Shown here: one piece after another, positions 52,290 through 61,960 of the stretch
Layout of the letters: each line of letters starts with the position of its first letter
Numbering within the stretch: position 1 is the stretch's first letter
DNA from: Porticoccus sp041581635
GTDB taxonomy: Bacteria > Pseudomonadota > Gammaproteobacteria > Pseudomonadales > Porticoccaceae
Length of the DNA: 64,000 nucleotides
Direction of reading: 5' to 3'
NCBI GenBank assembly: GCA_041581635.1
Contig: JBFICW010000003.1
Coordinates: 31,535-95,534, forward strand
Notes under the pieces: model-generated
What the model was told of the DNA's origin: nothing
The model's database searches: none
Seen by the model: only the letters and a program-made list of their open reading frames with translations
Translations under genes and position numbers: made by a program

Positions 52290-54890
52290 ATGGGCGAGTT
52301 AGCTAAAGAAATCCTACCCGTTAACATCGAAGACGAATTGAAGCAGTCCTACCTCGATTACGCGATGAGCGTTATTGTTGGTCGGGCACTGCCAGATGTC
52401 AGAGATGGCCTAAAGCCTGTGCACCGTCGTGTGCTATTTGCCATGAGTGTGCTCAATAATGATTGGAACAAGTCCTATAAAAAATCTGCACGTGTTGTCG
52501 GTGATGTAATTGGTAAATATCACCCACATGGTGATTCGGCTGTGTACGACACTATTGTACGAATGGCTCAGCCTTTCTCCCTTCGTTACATGCTTGTGGA
52601 TGGGCAGGGTAACTTTGGTTCTGTCGATGGTGACTCTGCTGCGGCGATGCGATACACCGAAATTCGGATGGCCAAAATTGCACACTCTCTGTTGGCAGAT
52701 TTGGAGAAAGAAACTGTCGATTATGTTGAAAACTATGATGGCACTGAGCTTATCCCGGAAGTGTTGCCCACGCGCGTGCCTAATTTGTTGGTTAATGGGT
52801 CCTCGGGTATCGCCGTGGGCATGGCGACAAATATCCCGCCCCATAATCTTAAAGAGGTGGTTAATGGCTGCCTGGCATTGATTGAAAATGCCGATATAAG
52901 CATTGATGAGCTGATGGAGTATATCCCCGGCCCTGATTTCCCCACTGCGGCCATTATCAATGGCAGAGCCGGTATTATTCAGGCATACCGCACTGGCCGT
53001 GGGCGTATTTATGTGCGTGCTCGTGCGGTAGTGGAAGTTAATGAAAAGACGAGTCGAGAGACCATTATCATTACAGAACTTCCCTATCAATTGAATAAAG
53101 CTCGCCTGATCGAGCGGATTGCCGAACTGGTTAAAGAAAAGAAAATTGAAGGCATTTCTGAGCTGAGAGATGAGTCAGATAAAGATGGCCTGAGGGTTGT
53201 TATCGAGCTTAAAAGGGGTGAGGTGGGTGAAGTTGTTCTTAATAATCTGTATGCCCAGACCCAGCTCCAGAACGTATTCGGTATCAACATTGTTGCCTTG
53301 GTCGATGGGCAGCCGAGAACCCTTAATCTGAAGCAAATGTTGGAGGCGTTTGTACGCCACCGTCGTGAAGTAGTTACACGTCGTACGGTATACCTGTTGC
53401 GCAAGGCCAGAGAACGAGGCCATATTCTGGAAGGCTTGGCTGTTGCTATTGCCAATATCGATCGGGTCATAGAACTGATTAAGTCTTCGACGTCTCCGGC
53501 TGAAGCAAAAGAACGTTTGATTGCCCGGGGCTGGGACGCCAGTACCGCCGCTCAGTTTTTAGAGCGTGCTGGTAGTGATGCCAGTCGCCCTGAGGGTCTG
53601 GAAGCAGGCTATGGCATGCGTGATGGGCAGTACTACCTGTCTCCAGCACAGGCTCAAGCCATACTGGAATTACGTTTACACCGTCTAACTGGTATGGAGC
53701 ATGACAAGTTGCTCTCTGAGTATCAGGAGAAACTCGACGAAATTATTGAGTACTTGAACATTCTTGGTGATGCCAATGTGCTGATGCAGCTTATCCGCGA
53801 AGAACTGGAAGCTGTTAGCGAGGAGTTTGGCGATGATCGTCGTAGTGAGATTGTGGAATCTCAGCACGATCTCACCATTGAAGACTTGATTACGGAAGAA
53901 GATCGTGTCGTCACAATCTCCCACGGTGGTTATGCGAAGACCCAGCCACTGAGTGATTATCAGGCACAGCGTCGTGGCGGGATGGGTAAATCGGCAACAG
54001 CGGTTAAGGATGAAGACTTTGTCGAGCATCTGTTGATCGCCAGTACTCATAGCACCATTCTTTGTTTTACCAATTTGGGTAAAGTTTATTGGCTCAAGGT
54101 TTACCAAATTCCTCTGGCTGGGCGTAACTCCCGTGGCCGGCCGATGGTTAATCTACTGCCACTGGATGAGAACGAGCGTATTAGCTCTATTCTTCCTGTC
54201 GATGAGTACAGCGAGGATCGCTTTGTCATTATGGCTACAGCTAATGGTACGGTGAAAAAAACCTCGCTTGATCAATATTCTCGTCCTCGTAGCGTTGGAT
54301 TGCGTGCGGTTGATTTGGTAGACGGAGATTATTTGGTAGGTACAGCGATAACGGATGGCAATTGTGATGTCATGCTGTTTAGCAGCGAAGGCAAAGCGGT
54401 TCGCTTTGCCGAGTCGGATGTGAGAGCAATGGGGCGCGTGTCGAAAGGTGTTCGAGGCATGCGTTTGCCCGAGGGATACCAGGTGCTCTCAATGGTTATT
54501 CCTGAAGAAGACGGCCGGGTGTTGACTGTCTCCACTAATGGCTACGGTAAGAGAACGGCGTTGACAGAATTCCCTACTAAAGGCCGAGGCGGCAAGGGAA
54601 TGATAGCTATGCAGGTTAGTGATAGAAATGGTCCTCTTGTCGGTGCGGTACAACTGTTTGATGGTGATGAAATTATGTTGATTTCAGACCAGGGCACGAT
54701 GGTGCGAACTCGCAGTGAAGAAATTTCTGTGTTGGGTCGTAATACTCAAGGCGTTAGAGTTATTCGTCTTAAAGAAAACGAGACTTTGGTTGGTCTGGCT
54801 CGTATTGAAGAGCAGGAGCCAGTTGTCGGCGATGTGAGTGATGAAGACTCAATCGAAAGTGATGTGGCTGGCACTGAGACCGAGGCATGA
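52290..54890 (+). CDS. gyrA: DNA gyrase subunit A
   Basis: An 866-residue type II topoisomerase subunit. The N-terminus is close to E. coli: the active-site tyrosine is Tyr122 in AAAMRYTEIRM, and the quinolone-resistance region reads HPHGDSAVYDTIV, so Ser83 and Asp87 carry the sensitive-type residues at the same numbers. The C-terminal beta-pinwheel has the GyrA box QRRGGMG and repeated strand motifs, ending in an acidic tail. It introduces negative supercoils with GyrB. It leads the run gyrA-pheA-hisC-tyrA/aroA-cmk-rpsA. Confidence 0.98.
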   Translation: MGELAKEILPVNIEDELKQSYLDYAMSVIVGRALPDVRDGLKPVHRRVLFAMSVLNNDWNKSYKKSARVVGDVIGKYHPHGDSAVYDTIVRMAQPFSLRYMLVDGQGNFGSVDGDSAAAMRYTEIRMAKIAHSLLADLEKETVDYVENYDGTELIPEVLPTRVPNLLVNGSSGIAVGMATNIPPHNLKEVVNGCLALIENADISIDELMEYIPGPDFPTAAIINGRAGIIQAYRTGRGRIYVRARAVVEVNEKTSRETIIITELPYQLNKARLIERIAELVKEKKIEGISELRDESDKDGLRVVIELKRGEVGEVVLNNLYAQTQLQNVFGINIVALVDGQPRTLNLKQMLEAFVRHRREVVTRRTVYLLRKARERGHILEGLAVAIANIDRVIELIKSSTSPAEAKERLIARGWDASTAAQFLERAGSDASRPEGLEAGYGMRDGQYYLSPAQAQAILELRLHRLTGMEHDKLLSEYQEKLDEIIEYLNILGDANVLMQLIREELEAVSEEFGDDRRSEIVESQHDLTIEDLITEEDRVVTISHGGYAKTQPLSDYQAQRRGGMGKSATAVKDEDFVEHLLIASTHSTILCFTNLGKVYWLKVYQIPLAGRNSRGRPMVNLLPLDENERISSILPVDEYSEDRFVIMATANGTVKKTSLDQYSRPRSVGLRAVDLVDGDYLVGTAITDGNCDVMLFSSEGKAVRFAESDVRAMGRVSKGVRGMRLPEGYQVLSMVIPEEDGRVLTVSTNGYGKRTALTEFPTKGRGGKGMIAMQVSDRNGPLVGAVQLFDGDEIMLISDQGTMVRTRSEEISVLGRNTQGVRVIRLKENETLVGLARIEEQEPVVGDVSDEDSIESDVAGTETEA

Positions 54891-54902
54891 CAGGCAGAAA
54901 TT

Positions 54903-56012
54903 ATGTCAAAAGATATCTCAAAAAATACACAGAACAACAAGAGTCTCGGCCAGTTACGAGAACAAATCGATGCCATCGATAATAAAATTCTGGCATTGAT
55001 TAGTGAGCGTGCCAGCTGTGCGCAGAAGGTGGCAGAGGTAAAGCAGGCCGAAGGTGATGCCGTTTATTTTAGGCCTGAGAGAGAAGCCCAAGTTCTGCGT
55101 AATATTATGGAGAAGAATCAAGGGCCGCTGAATAATGAAGAAATGGCGCGGCTGTTTAGAGAGATAATGTCGGCTTGCCTGGCATTAGAACAGCCGATAA
55201 AAGTAGCTTTTCTTGGCCCAGAAGGAACCTTTACTCAAGAGGCCGCCCTGAAACATTTTGGGCACTCCGCCGTGACTGTTTCAATGAGTGCGATTGATGA
55301 GGTGTTTAGAGAAGTAGATGCGGGAGCCGTAAACTATGGCGTTGTACCTGTCGAGAACTCTACGGAAGGTGTTATTAACCACACACTGGATACTTTTTTG
55401 GATTCAACGCTGAATATTTGTGGTGAAGTAGAGCTGCGAATTCATCATCACCTAATGATTGGGCCGCGAACAGATAAAACTCAGATAACCCGTATTTATT
55501 CACATGCCCAATCTCTGGCTCAATGTAGAAAATGGTTAGATGCCCACTATCCAAAAGCCGAGCGGGTAGCGGTAAGCAGTAATGCCGAGGCTGCCAAGCG
55601 AATCAAAAGTGAGTGGAACGCAGCAGCCATTGCAGGAGATATGGCCTGCAAGTTATATGGACTTGAAAAACTATACGAGAAAATTGAAGACCGACCTGAC
55701 AATTCAACCAGATTCTTGATTATTGGGCGTGAAATGGTGGCTGCGAGTGGTGATGATAAAACCTCGATTATTGTCGCTGCCCGTAATGAGCCGGGGGCTT
55801 TGCACAGCCTTTTGGCTCCGTTTCATCGAGAAGGTCTGGATTTGACGCGCGTGGAAACAAGGCCGTCGCGAACGGGCAAGTGGACTTATGTTTTCTTTGT
55901 CGATTTTGAAGGGCATCGCGATGACCCTATAGTTGCAGCGGTGTTAAGTGAAGTGAGTCAACTTGTTGCCGAGCTGAGAGTGCTCGGATCTTATCCTAAA
56001 GCTGTATTGTAA
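54903..56012 (+). CDS. pheA: Bifunctional chorismate mutase/prephenate dehydratase
   Basis: A 369-residue P-protein of phenylalanine synthesis. The chorismate mutase domain (about 15-95) has LREQIDAIDNKILALISERA and YFRPEREAQVLRNI; prephenate dehydratase (about 100-280) has VAFLGPEGTFTQEAALKHFG, VPVENSTEGVINHTLD and DNSTRFLIIG; the C-terminal ACT domain has NEPGALHSLLAPFHREGLDL and ETRPSRTGKW for phenylalanine feedback. In Pseudomonas serC lies between gyrA and pheA; here only 12 bases separate them. Confidence 0.97.
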   Translation: MSKDISKNTQNNKSLGQLREQIDAIDNKILALISERASCAQKVAEVKQAEGDAVYFRPEREAQVLRNIMEKNQGPLNNEEMARLFREIMSACLALEQPIKVAFLGPEGTFTQEAALKHFGHSAVTVSMSAIDEVFREVDAGAVNYGVVPVENSTEGVINHTLDTFLDSTLNICGEVELRIHHHLMIGPRTDKTQITRIYSHAQSLAQCRKWLDAHYPKAERVAVSSNAEAAKRIKSEWNAAAIAGDMACKLYGLEKLYEKIEDRPDNSTRFLIIGREMVAASGDDKTSIIVAARNEPGALHSLLAPFHREGLDLTRVETRPSRTGKWTYVFFVDFEGHRDDPIVAAVLSEVSQLVAELRVLGSYPKAVL

Positions 56013-56036
56013 CCCCCTCTTTATTGGCACCAATTT

Positions 56037-57158
56037 ATGACCGTAGATTTTAAAAGCCTAGCTTTGCCTGGCGTACAACGATTGCAGCCTTACCAGGGTG
56101 GCAAGCCCATTGAAGAGCTTGAGCGGGAGCTGGGTATCAGTGGCGCGATAAAGCTAGCCAGCAATGAAAACCCTCTCGGGCTAAGTGATATGGCGAAAAA
56201 GGCAATTGAAACGTCATTGGTCGACGGCGCTCGGTATCCTGACGGGAATGGCTTTTACTTAAAGCAGAAATTGTCAGAAAGGCTGTCCGTAAGTACGAAC
56301 CAAATAACACTGGGTAATGGTTCGAACGATGTGCTCGAGTTGGTCTCCCGGGGGTTTCTTGGTTCAGAACACAATGCCGTTTTTTCAGAGCATGCCTTTG
56401 TTGTCTATCAGTTAGCAATTACGGCACAAAATGCCAAAGCTGTTGTTGTGCCAGCCCTTAATTGGGGGCATGACCTAAAGGCGATGGCTGCCGCTGTCGA
56501 TGATAATACTCGTCTTATGTTTATTGCTAACCCCAATAACCCCACAGGAACCTGGGTATCACTGGCTGATATTGAAGACTTGTTGAAAGCACTGCCTGGG
56601 CAAGTGCTGGTAGTGATAGATGAAGCGTATTTTGAGTATGTCGATAAACCTGAATATGGATCGGCCTTATCCTTATTAGAAAAGTTTCCCAATTTGATAA
56701 TCACCAGAACCTTTTCTAAAGCTTATGGCCTGGCATCATTGCGAGTTGGGTATGCGGTTTCCCATCCAGATGTGGCCGATATCCTTAACCGTGTGCGCCA
56801 GCCCTTTAACATCAACAGTCTGGCGTTAGCTGCAGCATTAGCTGTTTTGGATGATCGGGGTTATCTCAATCGCAGCATAGAAATGAATCGCAGTGGTTAT
56901 AGTCAATTAGTTGCTGGATTTGACAAGTTGGGGCTGGATTATATTCCCTCTGCGGGTAATTTTATTTCAGTGCAAGTCCCAGATGATGTTCAGGTCATCT
57001 ATCAATCTCTTTTGCAGCTTGGTGTTATTGTCAGGCCCGTAGGGTTATACGGCATGCCAAATCACTTGCGCGTATCTATTGGGCTACCTGAAGAAAACCA
57101 ACGGTTTCTGTTTGCATTGGAACAGTTGTTGAGTGAAAGAGGGGCTCCTAATGTCTGA
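56037..57158 (+). CDS. hisC: Histidinol-phosphate aminotransferase
   Basis: A 373-residue class I/II PLP aminotransferase. It has KLASNENPLGLSDMA, YPDGNGFYLKQKL, LGNGSNDVLELVSR, IANPNNPTG and the PLP-binding lysine in TRTFSKAYGLASLR (Lys228). Its place between pheA and tyrA/aroA matches Pseudomonas hisC2, whose product may also transaminate aromatic keto acids; the histidine role is the family default. Its end overlaps the next gene by eight bases. Confidence 0.94.
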   Translation: MTVDFKSLALPGVQRLQPYQGGKPIEELERELGISGAIKLASNENPLGLSDMAKKAIETSLVDGARYPDGNGFYLKQKLSERLSVSTNQITLGNGSNDVLELVSRGFLGSEHNAVFSEHAFVVYQLAITAQNAKAVVVPALNWGHDLKAMAAAVDDNTRLMFIANPNNPTGTWVSLADIEDLLKALPGQVLVVIDEAYFEYVDKPEYGSALSLLEKFPNLIITRTFSKAYGLASLRVGYAVSHPDVADILNRVRQPFNINSLALAAALAVLDDRGYLNRSIEMNRSGYSQLVAGFDKLGLDYIPSAGNFISVQVPDDVQVIYQSLLQLGVIVRPVGLYGMPNHLRVSIGLPEENQRFLFALEQLLSERGAPNV

Positions 57159-59370
57159 AAAAATCAACCGTTTGGTTGTTATTGGCCTTGGCTTGATTGG
57201 CAGTAGCTTGGCAAAGGCTGCTCGGGATCGAGGTCTTTGCCGAGAGGTGATTGGTTTTTCTCGAAGCCCCGATACGCTTACTAAGGCCTTGAAGTCTGGT
57301 GTTGTGGATAGAGTGGTACATCAAATCGAAGATGTTGCACCAGAATTGGGTGAAGGTGACGTGGTTGTTATCGGCGTGCCGACTCTTACTGTCCCTTCAA
57401 TTATTCGTCGCTTAAAACCACTTCTAGCCGATGGGGTTACCATCACTGATGTGGCTAGCGTGAAGGGTAGTGTGGTGAATGCAGTCAGGGATGCATATGA
57501 GTGTATTCCTCCCCAATTTGTTCCAGGTCACCCCATTGCCGGTTCTGAGAAGAGTGGTGTGGATGCAGTTAACCCTGGGTTGTTTGATGACCATCGTGTC
57601 ATTTTGACCCCGTTGTCTGAAACGGGTAGCGAGCATATTCAGTTAGTACAGGCCCTATGGGAGGGCGTGGGTGCGGTTGTGAGTAAAATGACCGTTGCTG
57701 AACACGATGAGGTCTTGGCGGCCACCAGTCACCTGCCTCATATGTTGGCCTACGCGCTAGTCGATACACTTTCAAATATGCGTGAAAATCAGGAAATCTT
57801 CCGTTACGCGGCCGGTGGTTTTAGGGATTTCACCCGCATCGCGGCTAGCGACCCTATTATGTGGCACGATATTGTGATGGCCAACGATAAGGCGGTGCTG
57901 TCTGTATTAGAGGCTCTTTCGGAGAATATTGAGCGTATAAAGCAGGCGATCACAACGGGAGACAGTGATCACCTGCTTGGTGTGTTCACGCGAGCAAAAG
58001 AAGCGCGTAATCATTTTTCTAAAATGCTTGAAAATAAGGCCTATTTAGAACCCATGACACAAATTATTGATTATAGAGTGGCACCTGGAGGGCATGTTTC
58101 CGGAGAAGTTCGTATTCCCGGTGATAAATCCATTTCACACCGTTCTATCATGCTGGGTTCAATTGCTCAGGGTGTAACAGAGATTACAGGTTTTCTGGAA
58201 GGTGAGGATAGCCTGGCAACACTTCAGGCATTCAGGGATATGGGTGTTGTTATTGAAGGGCCAACTGATGGGCGTGTCATCGTTCACGGGGTAGGTGTAA
58301 ATGGTTTAAAAGCACCCGCTGGTCCACTTTACCTGGGGAACTCAGGAACCTCTATGAGGCTGTTGTCAGGTCTGCTGGCCGCTCAGTCCTTTGATGTGGA
58401 ATTAACCGGCGACGAATCTTTGTCAAAACGTCCCATGGAGCGTATTGCGACACCGTTGCGACAGATGGGTGCAATTATAGAGACGGAAGAAGGTGGTAGA
58501 CCCCCATTGCGAATTAAAGGTGGTCAGTCGCTTAAAGCCATTGATTATAAGCTGCCCATGGCAAGTGCGCAGGTGAAATCCTGTGTACTGTTGGCTGGCT
58601 TGTATGCCGATGGTATAACGCGTACCACCGAGCCTGCGCCAACTCGAGATCACACAGAGCGAATGTTAGCTGGCTTTGGTTATCGGGTTGATCGCAAAGG
58701 TGCGGTTGCCGAGTTGTCAGGAGGTGGGAATCTTAAGGCAGTGGCCATTGATGTGCCTGCTGATATATCATCTGCGACCTTTTATATGGTTGCCGCTGCA
58801 ATTGCTCCTGGGTCAGATATTATTTTGCCTCATGTTGGAATAAATCCGACCCGCATTGGTGTGGTCAATATCCTGCAAATGATGGGGGCAGACATTCAAT
58901 TGTCTAACCACTCTGAAGTGGGCGGTGAGCCAGTGGCAGATATTCGTGTACGGTATGCACCTCTTCACGGTATTGAAATACCGGAAGATCAGGTGCCCCT
59001 GGCTATCGACGAGTTTCCGGCATTGTTCGTGGCAGCAGCATGTGCTGAGGGTCAGACTATTCTCACTGGCGCTGAAGAATTACGTGTAAAGGAAAGTGAT
59101 CGTATCCAGGCCATGGCTGACGGTTTAAAAATATTGGGTATCGATGCTGTTCCCACTGCGGATGGAATAATAATTAATGGCGGTCCGATGACGGGTGGTG
59201 AAGTAGATAGTGTCGATGATCACCGTATCGCCATGTCTTTCGCTGTGGCTGCATTGCGTGCGAGCAGTCCTGTTCTTATAAGAAACTGCAACAATGTAGT
59301 GACATCATTTCCCGGTTTTGTTTCGTTGGCCAATAAAGCTGGGTTGAAAGTGGTCGAGGAAAGACGATGA
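57151..59370 (+). CDS. Bifunctional prephenate dehydrogenase/EPSP synthase (TyrA-AroA fusion)
   Basis: A 739-residue fusion. The N-terminal half (about 1-290) is prephenate dehydrogenase: VVIGLGLIGSSLAKAARDRG for NAD(P) binding, VPGHPIAGSEKSGVDAVNP and HLPHMLAYALVDTLS. The C-terminal half (about 305-739) is 3-phosphoshikimate 1-carboxyvinyltransferase: GEVRIPGDKSISHRSIMLGS, LGNSGTSMRLLSGLLA, KRPMERIATPLRQMG and the closing DHRIAMSFAVAALRA. The fusion is characteristic of Pseudomonas-type gammaproteobacteria and couples a tyrosine step with a shikimate step. The ATG at 57151 follows AGAGGGG by six bases; the longer frame from 57133 is rejected. Confidence 0.96.
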   Translation: MSEKINRLVVIGLGLIGSSLAKAARDRGLCREVIGFSRSPDTLTKALKSGVVDRVVHQIEDVAPELGEGDVVVIGVPTLTVPSIIRRLKPLLADGVTITDVASVKGSVVNAVRDAYECIPPQFVPGHPIAGSEKSGVDAVNPGLFDDHRVILTPLSETGSEHIQLVQALWEGVGAVVSKMTVAEHDEVLAATSHLPHMLAYALVDTLSNMRENQEIFRYAAGGFRDFTRIAASDPIMWHDIVMANDKAVLSVLEALSENIERIKQAITTGDSDHLLGVFTRAKEARNHFSKMLENKAYLEPMTQIIDYRVAPGGHVSGEVRIPGDKSISHRSIMLGSIAQGVTEITGFLEGEDSLATLQAFRDMGVVIEGPTDGRVIVHGVGVNGLKAPAGPLYLGNSGTSMRLLSGLLAAQSFDVELTGDESLSKRPMERIATPLRQMGAIIETEEGGRPPLRIKGGQSLKAIDYKLPMASAQVKSCVLLAGLYADGITRTTEPAPTRDHTERMLAGFGYRVDRKGAVAELSGGGNLKAVAIDVPADISSATFYMVAAAIAPGSDIILPHVGINPTRIGVVNILQMMGADIQLSNHSEVGGEPVADIRVRYAPLHGIEIPEDQVPLAIDEFPALFVAAACAEGQTILTGAEELRVKESDRIQAMADGLKILGIDAVPTADGIIINGGPMTGGEVDSVDDHRIAMSFAVAALRASSPVLIRNCNNVVTSFPGFVSLANKAGLKVVEERR

Positions 59371-60065
59371 CAGATAAATCAGTACCCGTGATAACAATTG
59401 ATGGGCCAAGTGGTTCTGGTAAAGGAACCATATGTCAGTTGCTGGCAGCTAAATTAGGTTTTCATTACCTTGATAGCGGTGCTTTATACCGATTGTTGGG
59501 GCTTGCCGCCAAGCGTCATGGTGTAGAGCTTGATAAAGTGGAATCGCTGGCAGTTTTGGCTGCTCACATGGATATTTCCTTCCGTATGAATGAGGCTGGA
59601 GATTCTCCTAAAGTGATGCTTGAAGGGGAGGATGTTTCATCATTGATTCGAAGTGAGCAGGTTGGTTCAGATGCCTCCATCGTGGCGGCATACCCCGAAG
59701 TGCGTGAAGCATTGCTTCAGCGCCAAAGAGCATTTGCTGTTGCTCCGGGTTTGGTGGCAGATGGCCGTGATATGGGAACCGTTGTTTTCCCAAATGCCGA
59801 TGCCAAAATCTTTCTAACGGCCAGTCCCAAGGAGAGAGCCCAAAGGCGTTATAAGCAGTTGATTGATAAGGGGGAAAGTGTTAGCCTTGCCGCCCTCATC
59901 AATCAGGTCCAAAAGCGGGATGAGCGGGATATGTGCCGCCCAGTCTCTCCTTTGGTTCCGGCAAACAATGCCGTGATTTTGGATAGTTCCCAGATGACCA
60001 TCGATGAGGTGTTGAATTCAGGTCTGGAAATTGTCATTAAAAATGGCATTCAGCCTCAACATTAA
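59367..60065 (+). CDS. cmk: Cytidylate kinase
   Basis: A 232-residue (d)CMP kinase. It has the P-loop ITIDGPSGSGKGTICQLLA, GFHYLDSGALYRLLGLAA, the CMP-binding insert with VSSLIRSEQVGSDAS and VADGRDMGTVVFPNADAKIFL, then the Arg-rich lid RAQRRYKQL and RDERDMCRPVSPLVPA. It overlaps the fusion gene's stop (ATGA) and precedes rpsA, the standard gammaproteobacterial order. Confidence 0.97.
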   Translation: MTDKSVPVITIDGPSGSGKGTICQLLAAKLGFHYLDSGALYRLLGLAAKRHGVELDKVESLAVLAAHMDISFRMNEAGDSPKVMLEGEDVSSLIRSEQVGSDASIVAAYPEVREALLQRQRAFAVAPGLVADGRDMGTVVFPNADAKIFLTASPKERAQRRYKQLIDKGESVSLAALINQVQKRDERDMCRPVSPLVPANNAVILDSSQMTIDEVLNSGLEIVIKNGIQPQH

Positions 60066-60121
60066 ATGGGTTCTTGCGGTGTCAAACCAGAAATATGCCG
60101 CATAAACCTGAAATTAATAGC

Positions 60122-60189
60122 CCGCATAACTGGTAATGCGGTTAAGAGTCAATTGCCTTGAAAACTATGGTTAGACCATAAGCGGGCAA
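60122..60189 (+). promoter_or_regulatory. Structured leader of rpsA
   Basis: Two hairpins precede rpsA: CCGCAT/ATGCGG (60122-60141, 8-base loop), and TATGGT-TAG-ACCATA (60166-60180) enclosed by TTGCC (60153-60157) and GGCAA (60185-60189). In E. coli a folded leader mediates S1 autoregulation; a similar role here is inferred. Confidence 0.5.
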
Positions 60190-60217
60190 CGACTTGTATC
60201 CCCACAGGTAGATCTCC

Positions 60218-61900
60218 ATGAGCGAAAGCTTTGCAGAATTATTCGAAGAAAGTTTAAAAACCGTCGAAATGAACACTGGTGCAATTGTAACCGGTGTTGT
60301 GATTGATATTGATAAAGATTGGGTGACAGTTCACGCTGGTTTGAAATCAGAAGGTGTAATCGCCAAAAGTCAATTTTTCGATGATAACGGTGAACTAAGC
60401 TTAGAAATAGGCGATGAAGTACAGGTTGCCCTGGAAGCTGTAGAAGATGGCTTCGGTGCCACTCGTCTTTCCAGAGAAAAAGCCCGTCGTGCTGAATCCT
60501 GGATTGAACTTGAAGCTGCTCATACGGCAGATGAAGTGGTTAAAGGTATTATCAGCGGCAAGGTCAAAGGTGGCTTTACCGTTGATGTGAATGGCCTGCG
60601 TGCCTTCCTTCCTGGCTCGCTTGTAGATGTTCGTCCAATTCGCGACACCGCGCACTTGGAGAATAAGCCTCTAGAATTTAAAGTGATCAAACTAGATCAG
60701 AAGCGTAACAACGTTGTTGTCTCTCGTCGCGCAGTGATGGAGCAAGTGAACACAGAAGAACGTGATGAGCTGCTTGCCAAGCTGGAAGAGGGTATTACGC
60801 TTAAAGGTATTGTTAAAAATCTTACTGACTACGGTGCATTTGTCGACTTGGGCGGCATTGATGGGCTGTTGCACATTACCGATATGTCCTGGAAGCGTAT
60901 TAAGCATCCAAGTGAAATCGTCAACGTTGGCGATGAGATCGACGTAAAAGTATTGAAGTTCGACCGCGAGCGTAGCCGTGTTTCTCTGGGTATGAAGCAA
61001 ATGGGTGAAGATCCATGGGCAGATATCTCTGGTCGTTATCCTGAAGGTGCTCGTGTTAAAGCGACTGTTACCAACCTTACTGACTACGGTTGTTTTGCCG
61101 AGCTGGAAGATGGTGTCGAAGGTCTTGTACACGTTTCTGAAATGGATTGGACCAACAAAAACATTCACCCTTCCAAAGTCGTTCAATTGGGCGATGAAGT
61201 AGAAGTGATGATCCTGGATATCGACGAAGAGCGTCGTCGTATTTCTCTGGGCATCAAGCAATGCTTCATGAATCCTTGGGACGAGTTCGGTACCAAGCAC
61301 AGTAAGGGTGAGAAAATTTCTGGCAACATCAAGTCAATCACCGATTTCGGTATCTTTATTGGTTTGAATGGCGGTATTGATGGCTTGGTTCATCTCTCTG
61401 ATATTTCTTGGAACGAAACTGGCGAAGAAGCTGTTCGTAACTTCAAGAAGGGCGACGAAGTTGAAACCGTCATACTCTCTATCGATCCTGAAAGAGAGCG
61501 CATCTCTCTGGGTATGAAACAGTTGTCCGATGATCCTTTCTCTAACTACGTTACTGAAAATGATAAAGGTACGATCATTACAGGTGTCGTGAAAGAAGTG
61601 GATGCCAAAGGTGCTGTCATTACTTTAAGCGGAGAAGTGGAAGGCTACTTGAAGGCCTCTGAAATTTCTCGTGAAAAAGTCGAAGATGCTAGCAAGGTGA
61701 TGAGCGAAGGTGATGAAGTTGAGGCTAAGATAGTTAATGTCGATCGCAAGAATCGTTCGATTAGCCTCTCCATTAAAGCTAAGGATGTCGCTGAAGAGAA
61801 AGCTGCAATCAAAGAACACCGTAAGTCCGAGACTGATAATATTGCTCCGACAACCATTGGTGATTTGATCAAAGCACAGATGGACACGAAAGATAAGTAG
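60218..61900 (+). CDS. rpsA: 30S ribosomal protein S1
   Basis: A 560-residue protein with six S1 RNA-binding repeats (roughly residues 21-87, 105-170, 190-260, 277-347, 364-434 and 450-520), e.g. LKGIVKNLTDYGAFVDLGGIDG-type units and GVEGLVHVSEMDWTNKNIHP. It recruits mRNA to the ribosome. Codon use looks adapted for high expression compared with neighbours. The leader ahead of it is structured, which fits autoregulation. The ATG at 60218 follows AGGTAGATCTCC, a weak Shine-Dalgarno that is typical for rpsA. Confidence 0.98.
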   Translation: MSESFAELFEESLKTVEMNTGAIVTGVVIDIDKDWVTVHAGLKSEGVIAKSQFFDDNGELSLEIGDEVQVALEAVEDGFGATRLSREKARRAESWIELEAAHTADEVVKGIISGKVKGGFTVDVNGLRAFLPGSLVDVRPIRDTAHLENKPLEFKVIKLDQKRNNVVVSRRAVMEQVNTEERDELLAKLEEGITLKGIVKNLTDYGAFVDLGGIDGLLHITDMSWKRIKHPSEIVNVGDEIDVKVLKFDRERSRVSLGMKQMGEDPWADISGRYPEGARVKATVTNLTDYGCFAELEDGVEGLVHVSEMDWTNKNIHPSKVVQLGDEVEVMILDIDEERRRISLGIKQCFMNPWDEFGTKHSKGEKISGNIKSITDFGIFIGLNGGIDGLVHLSDISWNETGEEAVRNFKKGDEVETVILSIDPERERISLGMKQLSDDPFSNYVTENDKGTIITGVVKEVDAKGAVITLSGEVEGYLKASEISREKVEDASKVMSEGDEVEAKIVNVDRKNRSISLSIKAKDVAEEKAAIKEHRKSETDNIAPTTIGDLIKAQMDTKDK

Positions 61901-61909
61901 TGATTAGAT

Positions 61910-61939
61910 AAGGGGTAGTGGTGACATTATCCCTTTTTT
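61910..61939 (+). terminator. Candidate terminator or attenuator after rpsA
   Basis: AAGGGGTA (61910-61917) pairs with TATCCCTT (61928-61935) with one G-T pair and a 10-base loop, followed by TTTT. It starts 10 bases after the rpsA stop and ahead of ihfB, so some transcription probably reads through. Confidence 0.6.
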
Positions 61940-61960
61940 CTATTTGACAATCTGACAGAT

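Noticed and set aside
52434..54107. Several minus-strand reading frames of 120-220 codons opposite gyrA
   Set aside because: They mirror codon bias of gyrA, lack ribosome sites and show no recognisable domain.
61944..61949. TTGACA as a -35 box for ihfB
   Set aside because: A -10 box at proper spacing would lie inside the ihfB coding sequence, so it cannot drive the full gene.
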